NCBI RefSeq assembly: GCF_037392515.1
Contig: NC_090283.1
Span: 12,344,501-12,408,500, forward strand
Length of the DNA stretch: 64,000 nucleotides
Direction of reading: 5' to 3'
From: Haliotis asinina
Lineage: Eukaryota; Mollusca; Gastropoda; Lepetellida; Haliotidae
Position 1 is the stretch's first letter. Every line of letters begins with the position of its first letter. The notes under the pieces were generated by a model, which was not told the origin of the DNA, did not search any database, and saw only the letters and a list, made by a program, of their open reading frames with translations. The translations under genes and the position numbers were made by a program. This document shows positions 21,101 to 32,574 of the stretch, one piece after another.

Positions 21101-21799
21101 ATAAAGCCCAGTTAGCCTTTTTAAAATTTGTCTTGATGATGGAGGAACATCAGATGGAGTTACAGCTTTTAATACAGTAGGAAAATGGTCACTTCCACAG
21201 AGATCATCGTGGACTGACCATTCGAATTCATCTAGTAGTTATGAATTTGTGAATGACAAGTCGAGAGCAGAATAGGTCCCTGTCCCAGGGTGTAAATATG
21301 TGCTGGAACCATCATTATAAATACATAAATCATTGTCAGAACAAAAGTCCTCCAACAACTTACCTTTAGTGTTTGTAGTTACACTACCCCAGAGTGGGTT
21401 ATGCCCATTTAAATCTCCCATTATAATACAGTACTTCGGGAGTTGGTCATACAGGGCTTGAAGATCAGTTTTGGCAAATGTCGAAGACGGCGAAATATAG
21501 AGTGAGCATAGCGTAAACGCTACATGTAAAGTAATTCTCACTGCAACAGCCTGCATATTAGTATTTAGTGAAACAGGGCTTTGAATAACGTTTTGTCTGA
21601 CTAGAACGGATGACACGCCAGTGGCCCTATCACCCGGAGGTGAAAAACAATGATATGCATTGAAATGACGAAGGTCAAATGTATCTGTTTCCTTTACATA
21701 TGTCTCTTGGAGACATATCGCTGAAGTTGTGAAATCTTGGACTAATAGCTGTAATTTATGTAAATTAATCCTTTATCCTCTGCAGTTCCACTGTACAAT
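18156..21799 (-). pseudogene. LINE L5 ORF2, endonuclease-RT-RNase H, broken
   Basis: All domains are present. Endonuclease 20700-21799 (IMGDLNGHNPLWG near 21400-21430, YLHPGTGTYSALDLSF near 21250-21300). RT 19000-20470 (FRKNRSTVDHLVRLESF, FFDLEKAYDTTW, QGAPQGSILSVTLF, LFVDDFNIS, LGLIFDSHLTF). RNase H and CCHC down to TCA 18156-18158. TAA at codon 9 (complement of 21773-21775) interrupts the start; further breaks lie near 18530, 19540, 20080 and 20700. The stop at codon 9 is shared with L4. Confidence 0.9.
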
Positions 21800-21813
21800 A
21801 TTATTGGAATAAA

Positions 21814-22983
21814 CTATCTTTTGGGGGGATTTATTGGGGATCTACCCTGCACTCTTTTGGAGGGCGACAAGCTATGTGCCCTAGAATGGACGTTTTCAAA
21901 AATGTCCATGTCTTCAAGAGATCCATATTTATTAAACAGTTGAATTTTGTTCTGTGACCCTTTAGGAGCTCTGTCACTTTGTTGTTTTAAAGCATCAGGC
22001 TTTGGCTTAGGTTTACTTTTCATAATTTGTTGACTATCAGCTGTCGATTGAGACTTTGAGTATGACTGAGATGATGATGATTTGTGGTCAGAAGAAGACT
22101 TTGATGTAGTAGGAAGTGATTCCTCAGTCTGAGATGATATGGCAGGGTACAAAAGCTGAGGAGAATCACAATTTACCCAAGTGAAGGTAGTCTGGCAGCC
22201 TGTGGACGATTGTGTTATTTTAGGGGTAGACCCCAGTGATGTTTTTGCTACTGTAGCATACCTTTCTGGAAAATCAGACCTCTTTACCATTTTTCTTGCT
22301 TTAGAAAAGGAGATATTTTGAGTAAACTTTATTCTGTTTATCTCCATTTGCTCTTTCCAAACAGGACACTGTTTTGAAAATGAGGAGTGGTCGCCTGAGC
22401 AGTTGGTGCATTTTTTGACGTTACTGTCACAATCTTCTGTTGTGTGTGTCTTTTCACTGCATTGAGCACACACAACAGACAATGTACAAGTACTGACACC
22501 GTGGCCGAACTTTTGGCATTTGAAACACCGAAGGGGATTCGGAATGTACTTTTCCACACTGATATTACAGTATCCAGCTTTAAGTGATGGTGGAACAGTG
22601 GGTGATGAGAACGAAAACAGATAGGTATTAGTTTGAATAGTTGTGTTGTTTTTACGGGTTGTGAAACGTTTGACATATAATACACCCTGATCTTTCATTT
22701 CGGAAGCGATATCATGTTCAGACATGTCTGCCAGTAAGCGATCTCAATCACGTGCGATTCCCTTACTCGTGTTCAGTGTTTTGTGGGCCGTGACAGTTAT
22801 CGGAAACAACGAAAGTGTCAGTGTTCAGAAGGTTCGTTGACTGTTGCCTATTGGCACACTCGATCAACAGTGCACCAGAACGTAATTTCCTAATGTTCTT
22901 TACATCACCGGCAATGCCTTGGGTACCCTTAGACACCGCAAAAGGGTTTAACTTTAAAGGTGCATTATCTTTGGTCTCAATGA
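21814..22983 (-). pseudogene. LINE L5 ORF1, main part
   Basis: Frame open from 22725 to TAG at 21814-21816, ending GRSPINPPKR. Knuckles CFKCQKFGHGVSTC, CAQCSEKTHTTEDC and CTNCSGDHSSFSKQC, then a Ser-rich linker and basic C-terminus. The part upstream of 22725 (LKLNPFAVSKGTQGIAGDVKN) is in another frame because of a disruption near 22745-22800. The first about 45 codons lie beyond L6, at 29561-29655. Confidence 0.88.
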
Positions 22984-22994
22984 CAGTACAACGT
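22984..22994. repeat. target site duplication of L6, left
   Basis: cagtacaacgt, identical to 29550-29560, inside ORF1 of L5. Confidence 0.88.
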
Positions 22995-23052
22995 GGCACC
23001 CGTGAACGGCCACCTCCTCGTGGTGGGTGCTGGGTCATGCCAAGAGCCGTTC
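22995..23052 (+). ncRNA. HDV-like ribozyme candidate of L6, variant P2
   Basis: Same 58-nt frame as the others without any indel. P2 is GAACGGC (nt 10-16) with GCCGUUC (nt 52-58), against GGCGAGC/GCUCGCC in L3: pairs 11, 12, 13 and 14 all changed on both strands. P1, L3 and C46-N-A-A are unchanged. This compensated change is the strongest evidence that P2 exists as RNA. Confidence 0.82.
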
Positions 23053-23220
23053 ACCCCCCGTAGTGGACCCGGGGGGATATTTGGTCCACCAACCCGTTTG
23101 CCGTGGGTTGCGGCCCTGTGTCGGTGGAGGAGGGGATCCTGGTGGTTGAGGGCATGGGAGCATGACCAGTGTTCCTATTGCTCAACACACCACTTCGGCC
23201 CTGACTTCACCTAGACGGGT

Positions 23221-23243
23221 GGTAGAATTGGCCCGATTCTATC
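23221..23243 (+). promoter_or_regulatory. covarying 5' UTR hairpin in L6
   Basis: GGTAGAAT pairs with ATTCTATC around TGGCCCG. It corresponds to 5502-5524 in L3, with changed stem bases and kept pairing. Confidence 0.6.
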
Positions 23244-23633
23244 AATCGGCTGGTCACGCCATACCCTGTGCATGGACAACATTTTTTATGCAGTTATTGT
23301 ACATGTTTGTACATTTTTGACACTGAATGTTTGTGTTTGAAATTCTATCATATATGTCTGCCTAGAGTCCTATGCCAGAAGGCGGTGGCTCATGGGCCAA
23401 TCTGGAGATGATGACCTCCAAATAATGCATGTCTTTAATTTCTTGGCTTGGGCCTAACCAGTCGGTCATGAAATTTGTAGGCAAATGCAGCTGTTTGTGT
23501 CGTTTTCTCTGGAGTATAACATCCCTGTATCCCTAGTGTTGGCATCTTGAATATCCGGTGCTATTTGACACTGTTCTTGTTGACACTCCGTGGTGGGTGG
23601 GGAGCAGGGGTGCTGAATATTGTTCCTTTCATC

Positions 23634-24788
23634 ATGGCACTTACACCTTCTGGTTCTTCTAGAATCGAAAAAAAGAGACGCTTGGAGGATTTAGATCTCT
23701 CTACTGGAAATGTATGTTCTAACAGTGATTCATGGTTTGGATTTGTTGTTATTGAGTCTTCAGACTTCCTTCCAATTAAACTTGATCCCTTTTCAATCTC
23801 GAAGGCCATCTCAGGAATTTGTGGAGAAGTTAAAAATGTTACTCGTCTTCGCAGTGGCTCACTCCTTGTCGAGTGTGCACGGAGACAGCAATCTCTAAAT
23901 CTTTTATCAATCAAGACATTTGCAAATATAGAGGTTGTTGTATCTGTGCATAGAACCCTTAATTCTTGTTGTGGCATTATCCGTGACAGAGCACGCTGTC
24001 TCGCTGATATGTCAGAGGAGGAAATTGCTTCAGAGTTGGCAGATCAAGGTATATCTTCAGTGAAACGTTTTACGATCAAGAAAGAAGGACTGATCGTGAA
24101 AACAAATACCTATTTACTGACTTTTGACCGTTCATCTTTTCCAAAGTCTGTCAAAGCTGGTTATTTTAACATCGGAGTGGATGTGTATGTCTCCAGTCCT
24201 CTCCGTTGTTATAACTGTCAACATTTCGGGCATGGATTGCAATCATGTCGAAACCAATCAGTATGCCACCGCTGTGGTGATCGACATGAGGGTTCCGACT
24301 GTGAGCGAGAATATAAGTGTGCAAACTGTAATGGTCCCCATTCTGCTTCATCAAGGTCCTGCCCCATGTATCAGCGGGAATCTCAGATAATGAAACTCAA
24401 ATGCCTAAACAATATTTCATACCTCGAGGCCAAGAAATTGTTGACTCCATCAACTCTAACTCCATCAAACCTGAACTACTCGGCTGCAGTCTCTCGCTCT
24501 GTAGCAACTTCCTCCGTTTCATGTCAGACTGACGTGACATGGGTAACATCCACTAAACCCATTCCTTCAACTTCAGCCCTTCAGAGTACTCCGCAAGTCA
24601 CACATTCTACGTCTGCTTCTCAAACAGAAAATCACCATGAGCAACAATCTGAAACGTCTGTTTCTAAACCAGTCAATGACAGTTCAAAACAGAAGAAAGG
24701 AAAGAGATTAAACAGAGACAAACAATCTACTGTCCCTTCCTCTCATAACGTTTTAACACCGAATACATTTGCACCTCTAGATATTTAG
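23634..24788 (+). CDS. LINE L6 ORF1, divergent gag-like zinc-knuckle protein
   Basis: 384 codons open from ATG 23634 (atcATGG), chosen because it aligns with the ATG of sister copies; the frame is open upstream too but that is 5' UTR. N-terminal basic MALTPSGSSRIEKKRR; RNA-binding region with IKLDPFSISKAISGICGEVKN and HRTLNSCCGIIRDRARCLAD. Knuckles at residues 192-205 (CYNCQHFGHGLQSC), 211-223 (CHRCGDRHEGSDC) and 229-243 (CANCNGPHSASSRSC), then a Ser/Thr/Gln tail. The frame has TAG at 24786-24788, but beyond it stays open to TGA 24867-24869, ending LTPIKPP as in L9, so the last 26 or so residues were probably lost by a point change. Confidence 0.9.
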   Translation: MALTPSGSSRIEKKRRLEDLDLSTGNVCSNSDSWFGFVVIESSDFLPIKLDPFSISKAISGICGEVKNVTRLRSGSLLVECARRQQSLNLLSIKTFANIEVVVSVHRTLNSCCGIIRDRARCLADMSEEEIASELADQGISSVKRFTIKKEGLIVKTNTYLLTFDRSSFPKSVKAGYFNIGVDVYVSSPLRCYNCQHFGHGLQSCRNQSVCHRCGDRHEGSDCEREYKCANCNGPHSASSRSCPMYQRESQIMKLKCLNNISYLEAKKLLTPSTLTPSNLNYSAAVSRSVATSSVSCQTDVTWVTSTKPIPSTSALQSTPQVTHSTSASQTENHHEQQSETSVSKPVNDSSKQKKGKRLNRDKQSTVPSSHNVLTPNTFAPLDI

Positions 24789-24865
24789 GTTACTCTATCC
24801 TCACAGGACACACGGAGGAATAATCCCTCCTCACATTCACGTGGCCTGACTCCAATTAAGCCACC

Positions 24866-27800
24866 ATGAATCACTTGACAAATCTAATTCAGTGGAATTG
24901 CAGAGGACTGAGGAGTAACTTAAGTGAAATACAATTACTCATACACGATCTTAAACCGTCAGCATTGTGTCTACAAGAGACATATCTAAAAAACACCGAT
25001 AACTTTAACTTAAGGCGGTATAGTGATTATCACTCTTTTGCCCCTCCAGGTGATAAGGCTACTGGGTGTGCTTCTATTTTGGTACATCAGAGTGTCATCC
25101 ATAGCCCTGTTACTCTAACTACGGATCTTCAAGCTGTTGCTGTTCGTCTGACCTTGCTCATTGCATTGACATTGTGCAGCTTGTATTTACCTCCTTCTTC
25201 TAATATTCAACAATCGGATCTTCAAAATCTGTATGATCAACTTCCGAAGCCTTGTGTCATCATGGGCGATCTTAACGGACACAACCCGCTTTGGGGTAGT
25301 CCTCACACAAATACTAAAGGAAAACTACTTGAAGAATTCATTTCAGATAACAATTTGTGTATTTTCAATGACGACTCTACCACTTACCTACATCCAGCTA
25401 CGGGATCATATTCTTCCCTGGATTTATCACTAACCGATTCCAACTTATATAATGAATTTGAATGGCATGTCCATGATGATCTATCAGGGAGTGATCACTT
25501 CCCTACCATTCTCAAAACAATCGACCCTGGTGATGATCCACCTTTATCTGGAAGGAATTTTGCCAAGGCTGATTGGTCATTATATACAACATTATGTACT
25601 GATCTTTTAAAACATGATGTTTTTGCGAACAGCGATGATCCAATACAATTATTTTCTGATTTGTTGAATGATATTGCTGACCGAACTATACCCCAGGCCT
25701 CTGCAGTTCCACATATTCGTAAGCCATGGTTCAATAACGAATGTAAACAGGCCAGAAAGTGTAGGAAAAAAGCAGAAAAGTATTTTCGCCGACACCCTAC
25801 CGTACATAATCTAGACAGAGTTAAAATTTCCAATGCCAAAGCTAGACGCACTTTTAAGCAAAATAAGCGGCAGTCTTGGCGACATTATGTTGCTAAAATC
25901 AATTCACGCACACCTGTCTCAAAGGTATGGAACATGATTCAAAGAATAAAGGGCAAAGGTTCTAAATCAACAGTTCACCATCTAAAGGATGATATCCACT
26001 ATCAGCTCCTGAAGCATTTGCCCGAATCGTGTTTGGAAACACTCCTAAATATATTTGATATGATATGGACTACAGGGAGTTTCCCACCTTCGTGGCGTAA
26101 TGCCATTGTAGTCCCTATACCAAAACCTGGCCGGGATCATACTGATCCGTCTAACTACAGACCAATCTCTTTAACGAGTTGTGTCTGTAAAACCATGGAA
26201 CGTATGGTGAATAATAGATTAGTTTGGTATCTTGAAACCAATAACCTAATAACAAATATTCAATGTGGTTTCAGGAAAAATCGCAGTACCATTGATCATT
26301 TGGTACGTTTGGAATCCTTCGTCAAAAATGCTATAGTCAATAAACAACATGCTGTATCAATTTTCTTTGATCTTGAGAAAGCTTATGATACGACCTGGAA
26401 GCATGGCATTTTAAAGGATTTACATGAGTTTGGTTTGAGAGGCCGTTTGCCTCTTTTTATATCAGAGTATTTAAAAGACAGGCAATTTCAAGTCCGAGTG
26501 GGATCAACCCTGTCTGACCATTATAATCAGGATCAGGGTGTTCCACAAGGCAGTATTTTGTCTGTAACACTCTTTAGTATCAAGATAAACAGTTTATCCA
26601 AGGTTTTAAATGATTCAATCGATGGATCACTTTTCGTGGATGATTTTAATATTTCTTGTCGTGGAAAAAATATGCATACTATTGAACGGCAACTGCAGTT
26701 GTGTTTAAACAAAATTAACAAATGGTGTCTAGAAAACGGCTTTAAATTTTCTAAAACGAAAACCAATTGTATACATTTCTGTAGGAAATACAAACCGCAT
26801 AAAGATCCAGAATTGTTTCTAAATAGTACTCCCATCAAAGTTGTTGAGGAGGCCAAGTTCTTGATTTTCGACTCACATTAAACTCACATTTAACGTTTCT
26901 CCCCCATATCAAGTCCCTAAAAAATAAATGCCTGAAGGCGCTGGATTTATTAAAGGTCGTTGCTAATTCAAAGTGGGGATTTGATCAAGCTACCCTCCTT
27001 CACTTATATAGATCATTGATACGGTCTAAACTTGATTATGGCTCCATCGTTTATGGTGGAGCCTGTAAAAGCAACCTAAAACTTTTAGATTCTGTCCACC
27101 ACCAAGGTCTAAGACTTTGTCTTGGATCTTTAAGAACTTCACCTGTTGACAGCCTTTATGTCGAGGCTGATGAGCCATCTCTTGAGCAGCGACGTATAAA
27201 ATTAGCTTTACAGTATATCACAAAACTATGTTCCCATGAGTCAAACCCTGCATATGACTGTGTCTTCAATGCTCTCTACGAGGATTTATACAATAAGAAA
27301 TCTTCCCTTGTTCCGCCTCTTGGTTTAAGAATAAAAAATTTAAAAAATCAGAAACAAATGAATTACAATATAAACAAGAATAAAATAAATTGAAACATAG
27401 ATATAGCAATTATAAATCCTTATTTACAGATGGGTCCAAGGATGGTGGCGCAGTGGCCTGTGCCACTGTCATTGGATCCAGAACAATATCTTCTAGATTA
27501 CCAGATAATAGTTCTATTTTTACAGCTGAAGCTAACGCCATATTGACAGCTCTTAAATATATTCAAAGACACCCTAAACATAAACAGTATATAATCTATT
27601 CCGACTCTCTTTCTTGTCTTCAGGCTATTAAAAATATTTCTTGTCAACATCCACTTTTAATTGATATTATTGAATTGTATAATAATCTTGCTACTGGCCA
27701 ATACGACATCGTCTTTTGTTGGTTACCCAGCCACGTAGGCATTTCTGGTAATACAATGGCAGACCTTGCTGCTAAAGCAGCACTCAACAAATCTGTGACA

Positions 27801-28217
27801 CCACTTCTTATTCCATACACTGACTATAAAGCTATCATTAGGTCTTACATCCGTGATCTGATGCAGAAGAAGTGGGACACTCAAGTAGGTATCAACAAAT
27901 TACATGAAATAAAACCCTACATTGGTTACACCTACTTGGGTTGTCAGTCCAGATTTGAGGAGGTCATCATGCGACGATGTCGTATTGGCCACACACGATA
28001 TACACATGAATATTTGCTTAAAGGTGAAGATCCTCCGTTTTGTATCCCTTGTGATGAAAGAATCACAGTCAAGCATGTCTTGCTTGACTGTGTTGAATAT
28101 TCCATCACAAGGGATAACTTTTTTAAATCAAGAACTATGAATGATCGTTTTAGTAATGTTAGTTATCGTTTAATCATTGCGTTTTTAAAGGAATTAGACC
28201 TGTTGCATGACTTGTAA
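24866..28217 (+). pseudogene. LINE L6 ORF2, endonuclease-RT-RNase H with internal deletions
   Basis: ATG 24866 overlaps the ancestral ORF1 stop (ATGA). 671 codons are open to 26881: endonuclease (CLQETYL, IMGDLNGHNPLWG, SDHFP), then HHLKDDIHYQLLKHLPES, where about 90 codons between endonuclease and RT are missing in frame, then RT (IPKPGRDHTDPSNYRP, FFDLEKAYDTTW, QGVPQGSILSVTLF, LFVDDFNIS). The frame breaks near 26865 at LGLIFDSH. 27016-27393 holds the RT end and lacks the linker before RNase H. RNase H 27415-27800 is complete (LFTDGSKDGGA, TAEANAI, IYSDSLSC, LPSHVGISGNTMADLAAK), followed by CCHC FCIPCDERITVKHVLLDC. Stop 28215-28217. Confidence 0.92.
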
Positions 28218-28487
28218 ATAGATAAATGTTTTATGATTGGAAGTTAAATTAGCAACTAAGATTGTTAGTGGCTGTATCCTCGAAGGAGGTTGAAGTACCG
28301 TAAAATTATTGTCCTCCTGAGAGGGTACGTAAGTCCAGAAAAACAGTTGAAGTCAGATTTAATCTTCCACTTTTTTAGTCGTAGAATATGTGTAATTTTA
28401 AATTGTGGCTAATCTTGCATACAGTCGCCAGCAGCTGAGGGGATGGTGTAAATCCAGCTAGGGACCATGCAGGTAGCAGAGGCACTG

Positions 28488-29549
28488 TTGGTTAGCAAGC
28501 CACGTAGGCATTTCTGGTAACATGATGGCTGATCTTACTGCCAAGGCAGCACTCAACAAATCTGTGACACCACTTCTTATTCCATACTCTGATTACAAAG
28601 CGAGCATTAGAACCTACATCCGTGATCTGATGCAGAAGAAGTTGGACACCCAAGTAGGTATAAATAAATAACATGAAATAAAACCTTATATTGGTTACAC
28701 CTACTTGGACTGTCAGTCCAGATTTGAAGAGGTTATTTTACGACGATGTCGTTTTGGCTATATATGCTCATGCATACCTGTTAAAAGGTGAGGATCGTCC
28801 CTTTTGTATCCCCTGTGATGAGAGAGTCACGGTCAAGCATATGCTGCTTGATTGTGTTGAATTCTGCATCACAAGGGATAAGTGTTTTACAGTTAAAACA
28901 ATTAAAGATCTTTTTACCAGCGTTAGTTCTCATTTAATGATTGTTTCTGTTTTAAAGAAATTGATTTTTTTGGTTGAATTTTGAGTAATATGTTCTGTAA
29001 ATAGATGTATTTTGATTATTGGTAGTTTGGATTAGCAACTTAAATTAATAGTGGCTGTACCCTCAAAGGGGGTTGAAGCACTGTAAAATTATTGTCCTCC
29101 TGAGAGGGTATGTAAGTCCAAACATATTCACAATAAATTTAAACTTTCCACTGTTCTCAGCGGTAGCATATGTGTATTTTTAATTTTTGGCTAGATGTGT
29201 CTAAATTGCTAACAGCTGAGGGGATGATGTAAATCCAACTAGGGTCCATGCAGGTAGCAAAGGTACTGTAAGTCCCCATGGTCCCTAGTATGGTGATTTA
29301 CCTTCGGTTGTTGGCGATCTATGGCCTGTTTTTATAATGTACTGTCCAAATAGTGATAATATTAGCTTTTAAGTTTCTACGCTAGTTTTAAATACTAACT
29401 GTGATAGTCTAGTTGTTTTACTGTCCTTCGTTGACAGGTTCTTCATAATATGCCTATATATTCCTTTTTATGTCACGTATATTCTCGTCACAATATGGCT
29501 GCAATATTGCCGACGTGACGTTAAATGATAACTCACTCACCCACTCACT
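28488..29549 (+). repeat. duplicated LINE 3' segment inside L6
   Basis: Second copy of the RNase H end, CCHC, 3' UTR and tail, joined within the first 3' UTR after ccatgcaggtagcagaggc. From 28488 to about 29285 it is nearly identical to L1 3808-4606 (about ten differences by eye, including the shared odd change around 28755-28775); beyond that, the two diverge. ORF fragment 28691-28984 is a piece of ORF2. Confidence 0.85.
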
Positions 29550-29560
29550 CAGTACAACGT
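29550..29560. repeat. target site duplication of L6, right
   Basis: cagtacaacgt, perfect copy of 22984-22994. Confidence 0.88.
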
Positions 29561-29655
29561 AGCCAGTAGTCAGTGTGTTTAGACGGTCTGATGTCATCAA
29601 CAGGGTCATTTTCAAGAGGACGTTTGCTCTTTTTAGTAGGGGTTTCGTAAGCCAT
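29561..29655 (-). pseudogene. LINE L5 ORF1, N-terminal piece
   Basis: Starts at ATG (complement of 29653-29655), reading MAYETPTKKSKRPLEN-like, and runs into the L6 target duplication. It is the missing N-terminus of 21814-22983. Confidence 0.8.
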
Positions 29656-30186
29656 GGTGAGTTATTTAGGTTTCATCATCCGAGCTCCCCACCCACCACG
29701 GAGTATCACAAGGACAATGCTAAAGCGAGCGGGCCTCCAGCCTGCAGCACCAAGGATACCCGGATGATATACTCCAGCAGAAGAATTATGAATAATTGAT
29801 CCACCAGATTGGCCCATGAGCCATCGCCTTCTGGGCATAAGACTCTAGGCAAAGTTTTAAACGTCAGAATTCAAATCAAACATGTTTATAAAAATAAAAC
29901 CAAGACCAAAATTACATCAATTTCAAATTATACTTGTGCAATGATAAATATATATAGATTTCATGCACAGGGCTTGGCATGACCAGTCGATTGGTCGAAC
30001 CGGGCCCATTCGACCACCCGTCTAGGCGAAGTCAGGGCCAAAGTGGTGTATTGAGCAACAGGAACACGGTTGCAAGCTCCTATTGCCCTAAACCACCAGG
30101 ATCCCTTCCTCCACCGACACGGGCCGCAACCCACGGCAAACGGGTTGGTGGACCAAATATCCCCCCGGGTCCACTACGGGGTTGTC

Positions 30187-30244
30187 GGCGAGCTCTTAGC
30201 GTGACCCAGCACCCACCACGAAGAGGTCGCTCGCTACGGGTGCC
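30187..30244 (-). ncRNA. HDV-like ribozyme candidate of L5
   Basis: Same 58-nt layout. P2 is AGCGAGC/GCUCGCC, with the outermost pair lost; nt 17 is G and L3 is UCUUCGU. P1 and C46 are intact. Probably slightly decayed. Confidence 0.7.
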
Positions 30245-30255
30245 CTCCACTATAG
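30245..30255. repeat. target site duplication of L5, right
   Basis: ctccactatag, one mismatch from 17585-17595. Confidence 0.85.
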
Positions 30256-32560
30256 ACAATGGAGCCATAATCAAGTTTAGAACGAACGAGTGATCGATAT
30301 AGATGGAGAAGGGTAGCTTGATCCCCTCCCCATTTTGAATTTGAAACAACTTTCAACAAGTCAAGTGTTTTCAGGCATTTAGTTTTAAGTGATTTAATAT
30401 GTGGTAAAAACGTTGAATGTGAATCAAAGATTAGACTCAAGAATTTGGATTCCTTCACAACTTTAATGGGCGTGGCATCTAGAGACAGTTCAGGGCCTTT
30501 ATGTGGTTTGTATTTACGACAAAAATGTATGCAGTTAGGTTTCGATTTAGAAAATTAAAACCGTTTTCAAGACACCATTTATTAATCTTGTTTAAACACA
30601 ATTGTATTTGCCGTTCAATGGTATGCATGTTTTTACCACAACAAGAATGTTAAAATCATCCACAAACAACGATCCATCAATTGAATCGTTTAAAACTTTA
30701 GATAAACTGTTGATCTTGATGCTAAAAAGAGTGACTGTTTATCTTTTGTACAAAAAAGTGTGACTGACAAAATACTGCCTTGTGGAACACCCTGATCCTG
30801 ATTGTAATGATCAGACAGGGTAGAACCCACACGGACCTGGAATTGTCTGTGATTCAAAAAGTTGGCTATAAATTCAGGCAAACGACCTCGCAAGCCAAAG
30901 TCATGTAAATGTCTTAAAATGTTGTATTTCCAGGTTGTGTCATATGCTTTTTCGAGATCAAAAAAGGTAGACACAGCATGGTGTTTATTAATTAGTGCGA
31001 TTTAACAAATGATTCCAGTCGCACTAAGTGGTCAACAGTACTTCTGTTTTTACGGAGACCTCACTGTATATCTGTTATGAGATTATTTGTTTCCAAATAC
31101 CAAACAAGTCGATTATTTATCATGCGTTCCATGCTCTTGCAAACACAGCTAGTTCATGAAATCGGACGATAATGGGATGGATGTGTATGATCACGTTCAG
31201 GTTTAGGTATTGGTAGTAGTATGGCGTCACGCCATGAGGGAGGAAAGTTACCCGATGTCCATATATCATCAAAAATATTTATGAGAGTTTCCAGACAGGA
31301 TTCTGGTAAATGTTTCAGGAGTTGATAATGTATATTATCAGCTCCAGTAGCAGTGTCATGATCTTGATCAAAAGCAGTATGGAGTTCATGAATAGAAAAA
31401 GTTTCATTATAATCTTCCCCATTATCTGCGTTGAAATTAATATTTTTCTTTTCTTGTTGTTTTTGATATTGCTGGAATTTTGGTACATAATTTGAAGAGG
31501 AAGAATGTTTAGCGAGGGTTTCACCCAGTTTATTAGCAATATCTGATTTATCAGTAAGCTACTGATCTCCATGTTTCAGATGATGGACAGTAGATTTAGT
31601 ACCTTTACCTTACATTTTATGGAACATGTTCCATACCGAGAATTTATTTTGGATAGATAATTTTGCCAAGATTGGGGTTTGTTCTGTTTAAAAGTACGCC
31701 GTGCTTTAGCATCTTAAATTCATTTAAATTATGCATCATGGGATCATCTTATGCCTGGAACTACAGAGGACTTTAGTATACACTCATCAGCTATGGAATT
31801 CAGTTCATCAGAAAAACATTTAATAGCATCAGGAACGTCAATAAAACGTTCAGGTTTAAGTTTTTCAGCAGTTAGCCTTTTTAAAATTTCGTCTTGATAA
31901 TGGAGGAACATCAGATGGAGTTACAGCTTTTAATACAGTAGGAAAATGGTCACTTCCACAGAGGTCATCGTGGACTGACCATTCACATTCATTTAGTAGT
32001 TCTGAATTTGTGAATGACAAGTCAAGAGCAGAATAGGTCCCTGTCCCAGGGTGTAAATATGTGTTGGAGCCTTCATTATAAATACATAAATCATTGTCTG
32101 AACATAAGTCCGCCAACAATTTACCTTTAGCGTTTGTAGTTACACTACCCCAGAGTGGGTTGTGCGCATTTAAATCTCCCATTATAATACAGGGCTTCGG
32201 GAGTTGGTCATATAGAGCCTGAAGATCAGTTTTGGCAAACGTCGAAGACGGCGAAATATAGAGTGGGCATAGCGTAAACGCTACATGTAAAGTAATTCTC
32301 ACAGCAACAGCCTGCATATTAGTAATAAGTGAAACAGGGCTTTGAATAACGTTTTGTCTGACTAGAATGGAGGATCCTCCAGTGGCCCTATCACCCGGAG
32401 GTGAAAAACAATGATATGCATTAAAATGACGAAGGTCAAATGTATCTGTTTGTTTTGAATATGTCTCTTGAAGACATAACGCTGAAGGTGTAAAATCTTG
32501 AACTAATAGCTGTAATTTATGTAAATTAGTCCTTTATCCTCTGCAGTTCCACTGTACAAT
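30256..32560 (-). pseudogene. LINE L4 ORF2, N-terminal part (endonuclease and RT)
   Basis: Endonuclease 31865-32560 (IMGDLNAHNPLWG with H-adjacent A for G, LDLSFTNSELL, SDHFP), then a deleted stretch near 31735-31870, RT 30245-31330 in pieces: FFDLEKAYDTTW, QGVPQGSILSVTLF near 30770-30800, LFDSHSTFLPH near 30400. A small duplication with extra bases sits at about 30735-30765. TAA at codon 9 (complement of 32534-32536) is shared with L5. Confidence 0.88.
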
Positions 32561-32574
32561 ATTATTGGAATAAA

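Larger units (their letters stand above)
17596..22983 (-). mobile_element. LINE copy L5, 3' part
   Basis: Minus-strand copy inserted in ORF2 of L4. ACTC tail and terminal stem-loop at 17596-17665, 3' UTR to 18155, ORF2 18156-21799, ORF1 from 21814 to the point where L6 enters at 22984-22994. It resumes at 29561 and ends with its ribozyme-like 5' end at 30244. Confidence 0.93.
22995..29549 (+). mobile_element. composite LINE insertion L6
   Basis: One insertion by its flanking 11-nt duplications, yet it holds two LINE segments head to tail: 22995-28487 (5' UTR, ORF1, ORF2, start of the 3' UTR) and 28488-29549 (end of ORF2, a whole 3' UTR and tail). The 5' UTR is 22995-23633. Youngest layer of the tower L4-L5-L6. 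ORF1 belongs to the divergent type also seen in L9. Confidence 0.92.
29561..30244 (-). mobile_element. LINE copy L5, 5' part
   Basis: Continues L5 after L6: the first codons of ORF1 (ATG complement of 29653-29655) and the 5' UTR, including the covarying hairpin GGTCGAA/TTCGACC at 29993-30015 (minus sense) and the ribozyme-like 5' end at 30187-30244. Confidence 0.92.
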
